Part shown: positions 1-13,327 of the stretch, piece after piece
Numbering within the stretch: position 1 is the stretch's first letter
How the letters are laid out: the number at the start of each line of letters is the position of its first letter
Assembly: GCA_916700875.1 (NCBI GenBank)
Contig: CAKAKS010000066.1
Location: 12,557,361 to 12,621,360, forward strand
Reading direction: 5' to 3'
DNA length: 64,000 bases
Origin: Sebastes aleutianus
Lineage: Eukaryota; Chordata; Actinopteri; Perciformes; Sebastidae
Notes under the pieces: generated by a model
Databases searched by the model: none
What the model saw: the letters and a program-made list of their open reading frames with translations, nothing else
Told to the model about the DNA's origin: nothing
Position numbers and translations under genes: made by a program

Positions 1-466
1 CAGGTATAACCTCTCCAAGATGCACACAGATCATTGTTGCAAGTATATGCGCTGCTGTCATTTTTTTGTTATCTTGCAAAGTCATGCATGCTTTATAAGA
101 GCCCTCCTAAAATACATTGGACTTGGGAAACCCCTTTTCTAGCTGAATTAGTAACGCAGCACCCACTGTAGAAGAGGGACTTTCCCTCTTTCAGTTTTCA
201 AACACTGTGACGAATCCAGCTCTTATAGTGCGGTTTTGTTTTTACTCTCAGTAACCCAAATTCAACCTCTTTGTCTTCTGATGTTACTCCTGAAACAGGC
301 TGCTGACTCTAAAAGTAGCCACCCTGGGTATTTTTAAAATGAAATGGGATTTTTTTTTTTTTATTACATGCCGTTACAAGTAGGTGGGGGAGCTGCTGTG
401 GATCAGTCATTGTTGATTTTTTGGATTTTTAATTAAACTTGTGAAATTGATGCATCTCATCACTTA

Positions 467-1031
467 AGGCTGCACGGTTATGGCCAAAATGATAATCAGG
501 ATTATTTTAAATCAATATTGTTATCACGATTATTCATTGATTTTTAAGGACACGTTTAAATACATTTAAATAAACAGAGCACTGCTTTGTGCTTTCACTT
601 TCAAGTTGTGCTACAATCCTGCTAATGTACAAATCTTTGCATCAAAATAAGACTTAAAATAATGTTCTTCACCTGAATTCAGTGCATTATTGGCAAAAGG
701 AGTAACATACAGTATATTTCTCTTCTACGCTGAACTGCAGGCGCAACATTCAGGAAAGTTTCTCGCAGGCTGTAATGCTGCACGTGCAGCGGCATGACCG
801 CTCTCCAAAAGTGAAGCCAAAACATCTCGATCACCGACTGGCGGCTGGCTGTTATTTCAGGAAGCGCTTGATTTCGATTTTAGATATAGATTTATTTATT
901 TATACGTAGCGGCGTTTTCTATAAGCGGAGCGCGCATTTTAAACATCAATATCGTAGCGGATCATGTTCATTTAATTGTGGGAAGCCAGAATCGTGATCA
1001 CAATTAATATTCGATTAATTGGGCAGCCCTA
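467..1031. mobile_element. MITE-like element (ends GGCTGCAC.../...GGGCAGCCCT)
   Basis: The left end AAGGCTGCACGGTTATGGCC and the right end ATTAATTGGGCAGCCCT are imperfect inverted repeats, flanking AT-rich sequence with CGATTA motifs. The ends resemble the element at 10868-11225. The rest of 1-2809 shows no supportable gene. Confidence 0.55.
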
Positions 1032-2809
1032 TCATGGCTGCATTTTCACAATTTATAATTTGCAGTGACTGGCCCTCGGGTTACATTTTGAACGTGCTGA
1101 ATCAATTTTTTTGTGTCTATGTCTGCCAATTTTTGCTCCCATACAAAGACTATATTGAACGGTGAAAGACTTGTATGTAATGCCTGTAGAATGGGGTGCC
1201 AAAAAGTTGTGTAAGATATGTAGTGCCATCACAGAGAAGAAGATCTGTGTGTATTGCAAGATTATTGCTACATTTTTAGGTCTATTAGGTTATATGTATT
1301 GTAATGTATAGTAACTTCTGGCTCCCCGTAGTACATAGTAGAAGCAGGGAAAGGGCTGCTATCTGTAAAACTATGCTTATTATGTGAAATTCATCACATT
1401 ATGTTAACCTTCTCCTGTGTGGGAAGTGTCAAAGAAGCGAGGAGTTTCTTCATATCTCTCTAGAGCAAAATGTTCCTCGGTTGTTGAAAGTTAGTCCAAC
1501 CTGAGTGCTTTCTATGGCATTGGTGATGGAGCTGCAGAACAGCCCACATCAGCTTATATAGCCATATTGAGCTCACGATCAATGCTGGCCCTACAGAAGT
1601 TGCCATGTCATTATCTGTAACGCCAGAGAGCTGTAGCTGGAGTGGGAGGGTAGTAGGCGAGGGACAGCTGAAGAGGAGAAAGAAGAAATCGGAGGAGATG
1701 GGCCAGCTTCAGCAGCTCTTTTTGTTGTGTTGTTTTTTTAGGTGCTTCGGTTACAGCTAAGATTTTTTTTTTCCTGTGCTCTTTAAGAGACAGCAAGGAG
1801 AACATTTTCTCAGACACACCCGTAAGAGAGAGTAACCAGAACCAGCCACGACATGTTTCCTGTCGTCAAATGAGCTGTGCAATTAATACGCCTGAACGTT
1901 TTCCAGAAGCATCTTCTGCTTTTGCACCTACTTGCACTAAACTGCAGTGGTTTTGTGGTCTGCTGCAATGCACAGCTGCGTGTGGTTATAGTTCAGATCT
2001 GTATCTTGCATCTTTTGCATCATGGCATCCTCACTCTCAAGGTGGTGAATTTCAAAAGAGCCACTAAATTGTGTGTTCTAGACAGCATTTTCTGCCATCA
2101 GAATGCAGTATGTCCTGTCACATTAAGTTATTGGAGATGTCTTGTTGGAATTCGTCACATTCTCATAGTAATAATTATACGATATTGATATGTCATCGCT
2201 GGCAACTGTATGTGGTTTGACAAGGAGGGGTTTGCAGTGAGCTAGACAGGAATTGAAAGCGGAGGGCTGTCCTCTGTGATGCACTGAAGCTTGACTCAGT
2301 CCATTTAACAACTGGCGTCATTTGAAAACTAGAATGAGGCTGCTGTAAAATCCCTCCCTTTGGGGGTCCCTGAACCGCAGCATACAACAGGCTGCTGGAG
2401 GGAACATAACAGCTGTATGAACAAGATTACTGCTAAGTGTACGACGTTGGGCTGCAGCTAAGCTTGCTAACTGCTCGCTGCACTGCCCTTAATGTGAACC
2501 TTTCTTTACTAGTGTTATGATCAGAGGCAGAAGACATCCCACTGGCTCTGATACACCATCAGAAGAATTTGTTGTTGGTTTGGCATTAGTGTAGAGACAT
2601 AATGACTAATTTACCACGGTGTGTACACAGGACAGGTCACCTCAGAAAGATATGATGAATTTCCAGTAGTACACTCACTGCTCCAGTGCTGCATGAGGAG
2701 GTTTTACTAAATAGAAAAAGATGTGTGAAACGATTTGTGCAATATAACCACCAACGAGCATATGTAGCTCTGCCCTAATGTCCTCGTTCTGCCTGTTCTC
2801 CTGTCACAG

Positions 2810-5800
2810 GTTGATGAAGACGTAGCTCTGGACCAAGCTGTGAAGTTCTGCCAGATACAGTTGGCCACTTCTGCCCAAAGACAGGTAAAACACTTTTAAC
2901 TCTGCATGCTCTTCTGCCATCTTTCTGCTACCTCTACAATGTGTCTCCCCTGTGCATTGTAGCTCATACAGTAGTTTACATTTATATAGAGAGCTAAATG
3001 TACATTCTGTCTGTCCCCGTTTTATCCAAGCTGATGCGAAATATTTGTTTATTTCCCTCATGTAATGGGAACTGTGGCTGAATTCAAAACCGCCTACTGC
3101 ATACTACTGACAACCATAGTATACAGTACATACTGCATACTGCGTTCCTCAGTAGTATGTAGTATGAAACAGTTAAAGCAATGTATTTTGCAGTATGCTA
3201 GGCAAGGCTTTAGCCTTTAAACAAGCTTTAAGCACTGGACAAAAAAACGAACATTATTGCAATATTATCGACAAATACAACTTATTGAGCCTTGATTTTG
3301 TTTGTTTGTTTATGACAAATGTTTGTTACTGCATGGTTTAGCTCCCCCACCCCTTAAATAATTTATTAGAACAGCTCATGGTGATTAAGACAAACAGGAT
3401 CATCAACGAGGGGAGACTGTTAATATAAAACATTGCTTGACAAACTGCTTTTTCAGTTACAGCAACAAAACAGTGGAATGATCTCCCTACAAATATAAGA
3501 GTGATGTTAAAAAGGGTCATGTTGTCTCAGCAGGTATCTCTCTGCCCCGTCAGAAGCTGCTCTTTCCCTCGCCACAACCTGCTGCTCTGTAGCCGCTCTG
3601 TGAGCGTGACTGGCCGCTCTCAAGAGAGCTACGCCCACGAGCGATTGTGTGTGTGGAGCTTTTCAACTCCAAAAAGGCAGATAACCACAGATTCCTGTTA
3701 ATTTTATAATGGACATTTATGTTGTGATGTTTAAACTTGGACTGTCAAAGTTAACACGATAATAACGCCTTAACGCAATTCCGTTTTAACGCCACAAATT
3801 TATTTAACGCATTACCGCAATCGAACTTGTGGAGGTTGTAGTGAAGCTATAGTGAAGATACTGACCTCTGATACTAGAAAACCAATGGGAATCCATTGGT
3901 ACCAACCTCGTCATACTAGCTTGTCGCGAAGGAGGTTAAATAACGCTCCAAACATAAGCTACATTTTGGCAAGGAAAAACTGTCACGGCCATTTTTAAAG
4001 GGGTCCCTTGACCTCTGACCTCAAGATATGTGAATGAAAATGGGTTCTATGGGTACCCACGAGTCTCCCCTTTACAGACATGCCCACGTTATGATAATCA
4101 CATGCATTTTGGGGAACGTCATAGTCAAGTCAGCACACTGACACACTGACAGCTGTTGTTGCCTGTTGGGCTGCAGTTTGCCATGTTATGATTTGAGCAT
4201 ATTTTTTTATGCTAAATGCAGTACCTGTGAGGGTTTCTGGACAATATTTGTCATTGTTTTGTGTTGTTAATTGATTTCCAATAATAAATATATACATATA
4301 TTTGCATAAAGCAGCATATTTGCCCACTCCCATGTTGATAAGAGTATTAAATACTTGACAAATGTCCCTTTAAGGTACATTTTAGTAGTAGGTGAACAGT
4401 AGGTGAGGTAGACTGGTCCAATGCATGATGGAGATTTTTCCAAACCAGTACGACATCCGGTTATTTTTGGCATACTGTAGATTTTACTTTTGTTTGCCTA
4501 CTGCATACTAAATGCTACATTTTGGCCAAATCAGTACGTACTACTAGTATAGTATGCAGTTTCGAATACATGTAGTCTTGCAGAGTAAAGCTTTGATGAT
4601 TTAAGGCTTTACTCAAAACAAGTTTAAGATGCAGCAGCAGTATTTTGTTTTTTGACATGATGAACACTGTTTTACATAGCCTTTAAACGAATGGCAAAAG
4701 AAAATGTCCAGTCATGAAGTCATTATAACAGCAGGTAAAAGCTTAACCGAGCAGATATTATCTGATAAGCTACAACCATCATGGCACACCTCTGACATAC
4801 TAAAGTCTGGTTTCCATCATATCAAACTTGTGTTTTTACCAGCCAAGCTTAAAATATCTATCTGAGGTGTCCCGATGTTGTACACCCCACCCAGCTGCCA
4901 ATCCAAGTAGGTTGAATGCTAATTTTACTTGTCAGCTATTTAGCTCATGATAGCAGGTTTGACACGCAGCATCTGTAGTAAAATGTGCTAAACTGATGAG
5001 TAACTTCAAGTCTATCCTGCCTCAGCCTGCCAGTGCTAAATATAGCCTAAAAGCGAGGTGTGAATGCTCCCTGTTGTCCCTTCAGCTTCACTCTGTAGTT
5101 GCTAAACTTGTCATCGTTTCAATTGAGCATCGGTATGCATGTTGCTTATTTGCACAAGCAATGTGCATATAATTTACCCGACAAAATGACAGCATTATCT
5201 ATAAACATTAAATATGTATGTCTAATTGTAGTTGTAATGGGTTCAGCTAAACCAACTATTAGCTCAGCTTTGTCTTCAGTACTCATATTCTTCACGGAAT
5301 CATTAGTTGCTCTGCCTCCATCCTGTGGCGCCAGTGGCGGTGACTCCCTCTTCCTCGCATCCCTCCTCCTGCCCACACAGTCGACAAGGGTCTCTCTGCC
5401 CACATCCTGTTGTCACGGTGATGTTCCCCCGAACCTCAGGCTCACGAAAAAGTAGCTGTGGGCAAAATAAATCTCTGTTTTCCTGGTTCACTGATCGCAT
5501 CATCTTATTTTCTGCATGAATCTTTTTTGTTGTCTTTGTTCGTTTTTGTCTGTGCATTCGTTTGTCTGATGTTCACGCATAAACACACGACACAGAGATA
5601 ATGGTGCAGATGAGGCACAGAACTACAAGCCACATTTCTCAAATGTGTGTGGTTGGAAATCAGATTTCTTTTTTTTACTGAAACAAGTTGTGTGGGCACT
5701 TTTGAAATCAGGTTCCAGTTGTTTATTTACATGTATAAATCTCCATAATATCTTGATGCACTTCATGTCCGCAGCAAATGTTTTAAAATGCTCGTGTTGT

Positions 5801-8583
5801 ATTTAACTTCCATGTTTATGTGTAATTATTGTGCCACCAGCTCATGTCGTGGTTTTCATTTGGTTGCACTTGTAGTGGGAAATGTGAGCAGGCACCTTGG
5901 AGTTCTCAGCTCGAGAGCATGAGACATTCTTGCCTGCTTCTTACAGATTCACACATCCCTTGAAGCCCCCACAAGTGCAAAGCGAGATCTGCTCGCGTAG
6001 TGCTGAGCCGCAAAAACTGTATGTGTTGTAGGGCTGTGTATTGGCAAGAATCTTGTGATACAATACGTATCATGATACTGGAGTAACAATTATATAATTG
6101 CGATACTGTAAGCAAGGCGAAATGTTGCAGGTTTTCTTTTTAATTTAATTTTAGGAAAACTGTCATAGTATAAAGAACACACCAGAAATATACACTATTT
6201 TAGAATGGGCAAAAACAACAAATATATACTGCATGCAGAAAAAACTACATGTTTTTTGCCCCAAACTGCGTGTGATTATCATAAAGTGGGCATGTCTGTA
6301 AAGGGGAGACTCGTGGGTACCCATAGAACCCATTTTCATTCACCTATCTTGAGGTCAGAGGTCAAGCAACCCCTGCGAAAATGGCCATGCCAGTTTTTCC
6401 TCGACAAAATTAGCGTAACTTTGGAGCGTTATTTAGCCTCCTTCACAATAAGCTAGTATGACATGATTGGTACCAATTGTTTTCTTAGGTTTTCTAGTCT
6501 CAGTATCTCCACTTTATCTTTAAAACTGAGCCAGCTACAACCTCCGAAAGATCGAATCGCAGTGGGGCCCGACTGCAGGCCAAAGCATGATAAGGCTACA
6601 TGACCTGTGCTCTTTGTTACGGCCACTGTCTGATATATTTTCATAATCTTTTTGCTTTCTACTCTCTACTTGGGGAGATGGTGCCGCTCTTTGAGAGACT
6701 GGATGGAGGTACTTCATTAAAACACTCCAGTGTCACCTCCTGTATATCAGCAGACTTGGAAGAATGTTGACTCGTCAAAAGAGAATATGGCTTCACAAAG
6801 GAGCACCAGTGTCAGTCCCTCCCATTTGGGCAGGCAGTTTAATTAAAATGTTCCGTTGGCCGGTCTTTCAAATGCGTTGGAAAGATGACCGAACCTGTAC
6901 GCGACGACTACAGCTGTTCTAATCTGATTTAAAGCCCAATCTCGATAATTGCACAGAATCATCTTTCATTTCATATTGTGAGACCTCTGCTCGGCTGCCA
7001 GCAACCCACTCTCACCACACATAAAACACTCGGGAGACCTACAGACCGGCCGCACGCTATGTGCTGCAATTTTCTCAGGTACTGTGTTTTTCTGAAGCAC
7101 ACGGTCCAGCTGACTTGTTGGTGTCTTCGTTGGCGATGTTTAATTCATGAGATATGAATCATCAAAGCTGGCCGTGGAGCTGCTGCATGCCTGAAGCTGC
7201 CGTGTGCCGCTCTGCATTGAGCTGAAGGATCTGTCTAAGCTTTCTGAGGGCTACTCTTGTTTGTTTGATTTGCCTGCGCTGTGCTGTGTGAATCCCGTGG
7301 GGAGCTCCGTCATACACAGCTGTTATTCGGAGCACAATATGACTTAGACTCCCAGCAGAGAGCCTGTTATTGCCAAATGATCTTGTGCTAACATAGTGTA
7401 TCTGTCAAAGGCTGCTTGTCGTGTGTGGCTTGTGAAATCTTGACAAAACTGGAATACATTTAATAATCAAATTTGCCTCTGACTTAGAAGCCCTCTCCGT
7501 CGCAAATCTGAAGTTGTATAATTTTTACGTGCCTGCATAATTAACGCAGTTCAATTCTGTGTATCCTAGTAACACCGGATGTAAAATAATTTCTCCAGTT
7601 TGTTAAATGTTGCCACAGTTCAAAGACTGAAGAGCTGGGATTAAAGGCTTATAAAGGCTAGTTTTCATCCCAACTTTTCATCCGTTTAAAATTGAAAACT
7701 AGAGAAGGTGTATTCATTTATTTTAACCATGCTCCTCGGTGTTGCCATGACAGCGGCTGTGGGAGCAGGGCGGCTGTTGTCACAGGTTGTTTGTGCAGCT
7801 CTTGTGTTTGTAAGTGGTCCTCAAAAGGACACACAGGAAAAGTGGCTTAGAGGGATGTAGAGCTGAGCTCCTCGCCGGCACCCAACAACACAGAGTCCAG
7901 CACACACGTAAGCCTCTGAAGCCCCGAGGGGGATGACATCGCAACTCCGTAAAGGATTTCATTACTTATGGGAAAGACCCTAGACTGATATCGCTGATGT
8001 GTTGTTTGAAAAGTGCAGTGGTATCGACTGAGAGAGATTCTGTCTCCAGGGGAGAAGGATGTACGCTTCTCTGAAATCTACCTGAGCAGAGGAAGGGTTA
8101 ACGCTACAGATGGATCCCCAAGGTCAGTCACTCACACCTCCTCACGACCAATGCTCTTCTTCTTCTTCTCTCTCCCAACAGTCTGCCGGCGATGCCCCGA
8201 CCACACCCAAGTACACCAAGGACCACCGAGACATCTTCTTCCCCGCCTCCCTGCCGACGCCCGTCCTGCTCAGCCACACCGCCTGCCACCCGCTGTCCGC
8301 CCCGGAGGGTCTAGCCAAAGTGGTGTACGAGCCCCTGAGCAAGTTATCCAGACCCCAAGCCTCGGGCTTCCACGATCAGCCGCAGCACAGGAGAGCAGCT
8401 AGCCACCCTGCTGCAGCCATGGCCTTCCTACCACACACAGGTACAGTGGCCTCCACTCCCAACATCACTATACAATTGTTTAGTGTTTTTGCCACAATGT
8501 CATGTACACACATATTAACAAAAATGTATGTGTTCTCTGATGCTTGGAAGTAGGGTTGTAACGGTATGAGAATTCACGGTACG

Positions 8584-8672
<89 letters not shown>

Positions 8673-11600
8673 TACAAGGGCCTTAATGGAATGATGACAG
8701 AATTATAAACCTGATTTAAAACAAAATATCATGCAGCTACAATATGTTATATAACTTAAGAATGTTAGTTTACGTGTTACCAGCAGTAATTAACTACTAA
8801 ATGAAAGATAACATCAGCTGTGAGCTTTTAAAATACTGTCCTATGATTATTATCATCTACTGTAGGTGCGTGACAGAGCAGCCAGACTGCTCCTGTCTGC
8901 ATCTTTAACTCACACACTCACATATGTCTGCTATTTTCAATACTTAAGATAAGCAAATGTACACTATGATAACTGTCATCTCTCATACCACGGTATACCT
9001 TGATACGGTTACAACCCTACATGGAAGATTTTAGAGATAAAAAAAATGCTCTTTTGCAGTTCAGTCTGTGAAGATCCTGAAAGTGCTTTAGTCCCTGTGA
9101 CCAGCAGGGGGCGCCTGTGGACTTCCACAGATCTGTTACATAACAGCAGACTCTGGCTGGCCTGCTTGTATTTTTGCCTTTTGGGTTTTGTCAGTTCCCC
9201 ATCAGGAGTTTTAGAAATCGGTGTCCTCCAGATTGTGACTCTTTTTCTGAGCTTCTGGAGGGGTTTGGCATAATAATCCTCATAATGAATATTCTGGCTT
9301 GCTGTTTATCGCATGTTTAATATCTAAAGATGTTATTCCTGCACCCAGTGTGTTCAACCTGAATTCACCTGATAAAAAATCTCAACCTGTGAATCTTCAT
9401 TATGCAGTATTTGGTATTTTTCTTTCCAGATATTACATGTAATTATTATGTAGAAGGTTCTAATAATCATTAGATTTCTGTATGATGACAGTGGAGCCAT
9501 TAGAGGGCAGTAAAAATCATTCGGAGACACTGAAGGCAATCCTCTTGTTGTTGAGGCAGCTTTCATTTCAGATAAGTGCTCAGTAAGTGAAGCTACTGCG
9601 TTTGGCTCTCTTCCTGTTTATGGTCACACGCTTTTTACTGCAACCTCTGAAACCGTAGCCTAATTTGACCTCTTTGATATTCGTAGACATCTTGCAGGCA
9701 ACAAACTTGAAGGTAGTTGTTGTTTTTGACCCTGAAGAGTATTGTATTACATGGACTTTACTCAAAATCTACTTTAAATCGAGCAGAAACATCTAAGCTC
9801 ACAGTACGCATTTAAGAAATATATACACATAAATAAGTCAAGAGGTAATATGAAATCATGTAATGAGTAAACATTTCCCTCCTCATACAATAATTCATAT
9901 AAAGGCAAACATTACTGATAAAAAGGTAAAAATTCGACAGCATCAGAAGTCAAAAAACAATTCATATTTGTTGATGTCTTCTGTTTGCAGCTGGTGACAA
10001 CCTTATGTCTTGTTTTTGTTTATGTGGCGCTAACATTTTCTATACATTTAGACATGCATATATATACATCTATCTATACATGTATGATGTGCACTCTTGA
10101 CAAAATCAGTTACTGTAAGGCTGCTCTCTGCAAATGAATTTCAAAATACAAATAAATTTTTTGTGAGTGAAAAATCCCCTCAAGTGCAAAGAGCTTTAAT
10201 GAATTAGCTGTCAGGCAGAGTGCTCCGCAACACCGCAGAATTCATCTTGTTTTTGTCCTTAATTAGAAAACCCACAATGCTGCTTCACAGCGAATTTTAC
10301 AGAGCTCTGTCTCAGGTTTGCCTGAGTCCATCTTATCACCTATTACAGCATCTGGACTCTGAATGTCATGTGACAAGCACATGTTTCATCATAAATCCAG
10401 TTTACTGAAAGTGTCTATAACCAGTAGCTGCATATTAGCAATCTGTGTGGATCTATGAAGATTTCCTCAAGTTATTAAAGTTGGATGACCTTTGAAAGTG
10501 TTGCAAATTCATACAGATACAACTGCACTCACAGGTTAGCATAAAGCACTAATGGTTCCCTTGTCAACATTAGATCATTTTTGTATAGCTGTCTAATGAA
10601 GGGAACTTTAAAGTCCCCATCAAAGAGACGTTGCCAGATAATTGTCTGCCAAATAAATGCCAAAATGTAAAGAATGATTTAAATGTATTTCTACATCAGA
10701 ATACTTACGTCATCTTTACTTAATGTGTCCTTGAAACTGTCAATTCTTCATTAGGTGTTATGTATTTATGCCACAGGGGACTTGATGACTGGCACAGAAA
10801 TCCTGCTGCGATTATCTTTGTTGGCAGGGGATCCGATCATTAATTATGTGTTTTTGTGAAGAATTACTAGGGCTGCTCAATTTGGGAAAAAAACATCTAA
10901 TTGTGATTATTTTTGACTGATACTGTAATTGCAATATGATATGCAATATTACAGGGAATTATCATTTTTACATCGTTATGCTCATTTTCATTGAAAACAC
11001 ATTAAAATGATTATAGTGTGATTTTTTTTCGGGGATCTGTACCAAACAATGATATTTTCTTAAGTCTGTAGAATATGATGTGTAGGCCAGGACATCTCTG
11101 CAGCATGACAATATGTAATTTAAAATGGTATTTTGACACACACTTTAACAAATATTGTGCCTCCTACGATTTGAAAATTGCAGTGGGTCATATTTTGATA
11201 AATTTTGGATTAATTGTGCAGCCCTGAGAATAACAAATATTGTAAAACTGCCAAATACTAGGAGGGGCCAACGGTGCTGATGTAAAGCTTTAACATGTGT
11301 TTTGTTTGTGTATCATTTGTGTCCACAGAGGAGCGGGAGGAGCCCTCAGAGGGACTCGCGTACCGACAGCAGGAGTCGCACCTTTGTCAGCAGATGAAAC
11401 TCGCCACTGTCTCCCAGGGACAAGAGTCAGCAGCAGGCTGGTTCCAGGAGGAAACCGCCACATGTAGCACCGCACAACCTTGTTCAGGTCAGAACTGATG
11501 ATATTCCAACATAAACATATAAACTGTACCTAACTTGACTTTCAGTGGCTTCATGTGCCTTGGAAGTTGTTCTAATATTTAGAAATGTGTTCTTATTTTT

Positions 11601-13327
11601 CCCTCTCAGACCAGCAGCAGTATGCCAGCGATGATCAGTCAAAACTTCCAGACCCCAGCCGAATCCGCTCCCGTGTCCCACCCAACATGCCAAAGCTTTA
11701 CATCCCTTCCACCGTTACCAAGTTCCCACCAGAGATTACAGTAACACCTCCCACACCCACCCTTCTCTCCCCCAAAGGCAGCATCTCAGAGGAAACCAAA
11801 CAGAGACTTAAGGTAGGAAGTTTGCCTCTACATGTGTGTTTCTGTGTGAGTGATCACAGCCGTACATGCAACTCTTTAAAAACGTTGCATGATCCTGTTT
11901 AAATCGATCTAAAATAAAAACACAATAGCGAGAGCACTCATTCTTTTTGCAGCGGAAAGCTAAGCTTCTGTCTTTCCCGTCATCACGTTGCGTTTCGTTC
12001 GGAACGGTCTGCTCATAAAAATTAGCATATGTCCAAAAAAAACAACATTGAAATAAAGTTAGTTGTGTTGGGAAATCTTTTGTTCATGTTTCTACATTCA
12101 TAGATGTTTAGGAAAACAAATGTGATTTGAAGATACTCCAAGAAATGACATCACAATAAGCCAAAAATATCAATGTAGGCACTGGGGAAATATTTTTATT
12201 GCAGATGATCAATACACCTTTGCACTCTGCTCATAAAAATGAGCAAATCTCAAAAACTAAAAATGTACATAGTTCTTATGAAGTGTTAGAAATATTTTGT
12301 TCATGTTTCTACATTTAGAAATCTTTTGGATCAAAAGGTTTTGTGTTTATTTGGTGAAATTTTATCAAAAAGCATGTCATATTTTTTTATTTTTTTTATT
12401 TATAACACAATTTCAATACTTTTATCAATTATTATGATTAATTGTCTTACATAACCATTTAGCTTAGGTTGTATAGCTTTTAGGGATATAAAGCATGAAA
12501 AAACTAACTGAAAAACATTAAGATACTGACCTCAATGATGAATGAAATTACATCACAATAAGCAAAAATACCAGTGCAGGCACTGGCGGCCCATTTCTAT
12601 TGCAGAGTTCAGGTTAAGGTCCTGACACACCAAGGAGACGGTCGCCCGTCAGACAGTTTGGGGCCTTCGGCGAGCATCTGTCGCCCTAGTTTTCTGCGGT
12701 GTGTCCCACACCGTTGGCTCTAGTCTGTCTGTCTGAGGTTTTTCGGCCGATTCAGCATGTTGAATGCAGCAGAAGAAAAACGGAAGTAAGGAAAGCAAGT
12801 CAACGAGTAAAGTTGAGACGAAAAACACAGAAGGCTCTTTTCATTTTTCATTTTCATCTCATCTGATCATTCTCATTCTGATCAGTCCTCGGTCTTCCGG
12901 TTTCCATTTTTGATTGACAAATACAGACTACCGCCGCCTGCTTGAGTGGAGAGTTATTTCATCTCACGCAGGTGCAGAACGTACGTGCTAACTGGCCGTA
13001 GGCCGTCATCTTTTCGGTGTGTTCAAGTGCAACTTGTCAGCCAAAACAAAGACGACGTGAGGCGACGCAACAGGCGGCCTTCGTCGCCTCTAGTTCTCTA
13101 ATATCGGGTTGGTGTGTCTGGGGGCTTTAAACTGTAGCCTAGTCTAACACTCAACTTGTCCCCTGCTGTCTGCTCCTTTACAGAACGTCATCCTGTCATC
13201 TCAGTCTGCAGCCACAGTCAAAAAGGACACTCTGAGCCAGCCGGCGCTGGAGGTGCAGGAGACATCCAGCCAGGAGTCGTCCCTGGAGAGCGAGTCGGAC
13301 GAGGAGGACGATTACATGGACATCTGA
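2810..13327 (+). CDS. C-terminal five coding exons of an unidentified conserved-looking protein (5' part outside the window)
   Basis: Five exons join in frame with GT/AG borders: 2810-2884, 8182-8440, 11329-11487, 11610-11812 and 13184-13327 (stop TGA 13325-13327). Together they give 840 nt, 279 residues plus stop. The first begins VDEDVALDQAVKFCQIQ at phase 0 after a pyrimidine-rich acceptor, so earlier exons must lie left of base 1; I saw no convincing one in 1-2809. The product looks largely disordered: a Ser/Pro-rich part (SAGDAPTTPKYTKDHRD...), a Gln-rich part, a block PKLYIPSTVTKFPPEITV followed by several TP/SP sites, and an acidic tail SLESESDEEDDYMDI. No catalytic domain or membrane segment is visible. 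The exon structure and codon-level openness make it real. I do not recognise the family and assign no function. The 3'UTR is unmapped; the first canonical AATAAA I noticed downstream is at 15072-15077. Confidence 0.8.
3082..4568. mobile_element. Composite MITE with nested element, in an intron of the first gene
   Basis: The outer ends ATTCAAAAC...CTGCATACTAC (3082) and GTATAGTATGCAGTTTCGAAT (to 4568) are inverted repeats. Inside are a LINE-like ORF scrap (about 3440-3510, reading ATKQWNDLPTNIR) and a 3'-truncated family A hAT-like element (about 3739-4385) starting GGACTGTCAAAGTTAAC. Confidence 0.6.
6285..6520 (-). mobile_element. Antisense internal fragment of the family A hAT-like element
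   Basis: This segment reads as the reverse complement of the middle of the elements at 31972-32490 and 49015-49724 (GGGAGACTCGTGGGTACCC, GAGGTCAGAGGTCAAG, TGGAGCGTTATTTAGCC). Both ends are missing. A different repeat scrap precedes it at 6030-6120. The remaining intron sequence (4570-6280 and 6530-8180) holds nothing else I can support. Confidence 0.7.
8551..9019. mobile_element. hAT-like MITE carrying a GTA/GCA trinucleotide repeat
   Basis: The ends TAGGGTTGTAACGGTAT and GATACGGTTACAACCCTA are inverted repeats. They are flanked by near-identical 8-bp target duplications (CTTGGAAG at 8543-8550, CATGGAAG at 9020-9027). An 8-bp duplication and the small size fit a non-autonomous hAT element. 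It lies in an intron, 110 bp after the exon ending at 8440. Confidence 0.8.
8584..8669. repeat. Compound (GTA)n(GCA)n trinucleotide microsatellite
   Basis: About 13 GTA units are followed directly by about 15 GCA units, inside the MITE at 8551-9019. Confidence 0.95.
10868..11225. mobile_element. MITE-like element (TAGGGCTGCTCAAT.../...ATTGTGCAGCCCT)
   Basis: The termini are inverted and flanked by similar sequences (GAATTAC and GAATAAC), consistent with a target duplication. It sits about 100 bp upstream of the exon at 11329. The preceding 9030-10860 has no feature I can support. Confidence 0.65.
11990..12610. repeat. Diverged tandem duplication in the last intron of the first gene
   Basis: Two similar blocks (about 11990-12220 and 12230-12610) share GCTCATAAAAATxAGCA, TTTTGTTCATGTTTCTACATT, TxACATCACAATAAGC and GxGCAGGCACTGG-like stretches in the same order. 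Confidence 0.6.
12614..13130. mobile_element. TTAA-bounded MITE 54 bp upstream of a splice acceptor
   Basis: The ends TTAAGGTCCTGACACACCAA and TTGGTGTGTCTGGGGGCTTTAA are inverted repeats bounded by TTAA, the target of piggyBac-type elements. The right end lies 54 bp before the final coding exon at 13184. Confidence 0.6.

Noticed and set aside
8050..8122. Apparent exon bounded by CTCCAG and AG|GTCAGT, open as GEKDVRFSEIYLSRGRV
   Set aside because: Its open frame requires one base from the previous exon and leaves two bases at its end, while the exons at 2810-2884 and 8182-8440 join directly at phase 0. Including it would break the downstream frame.
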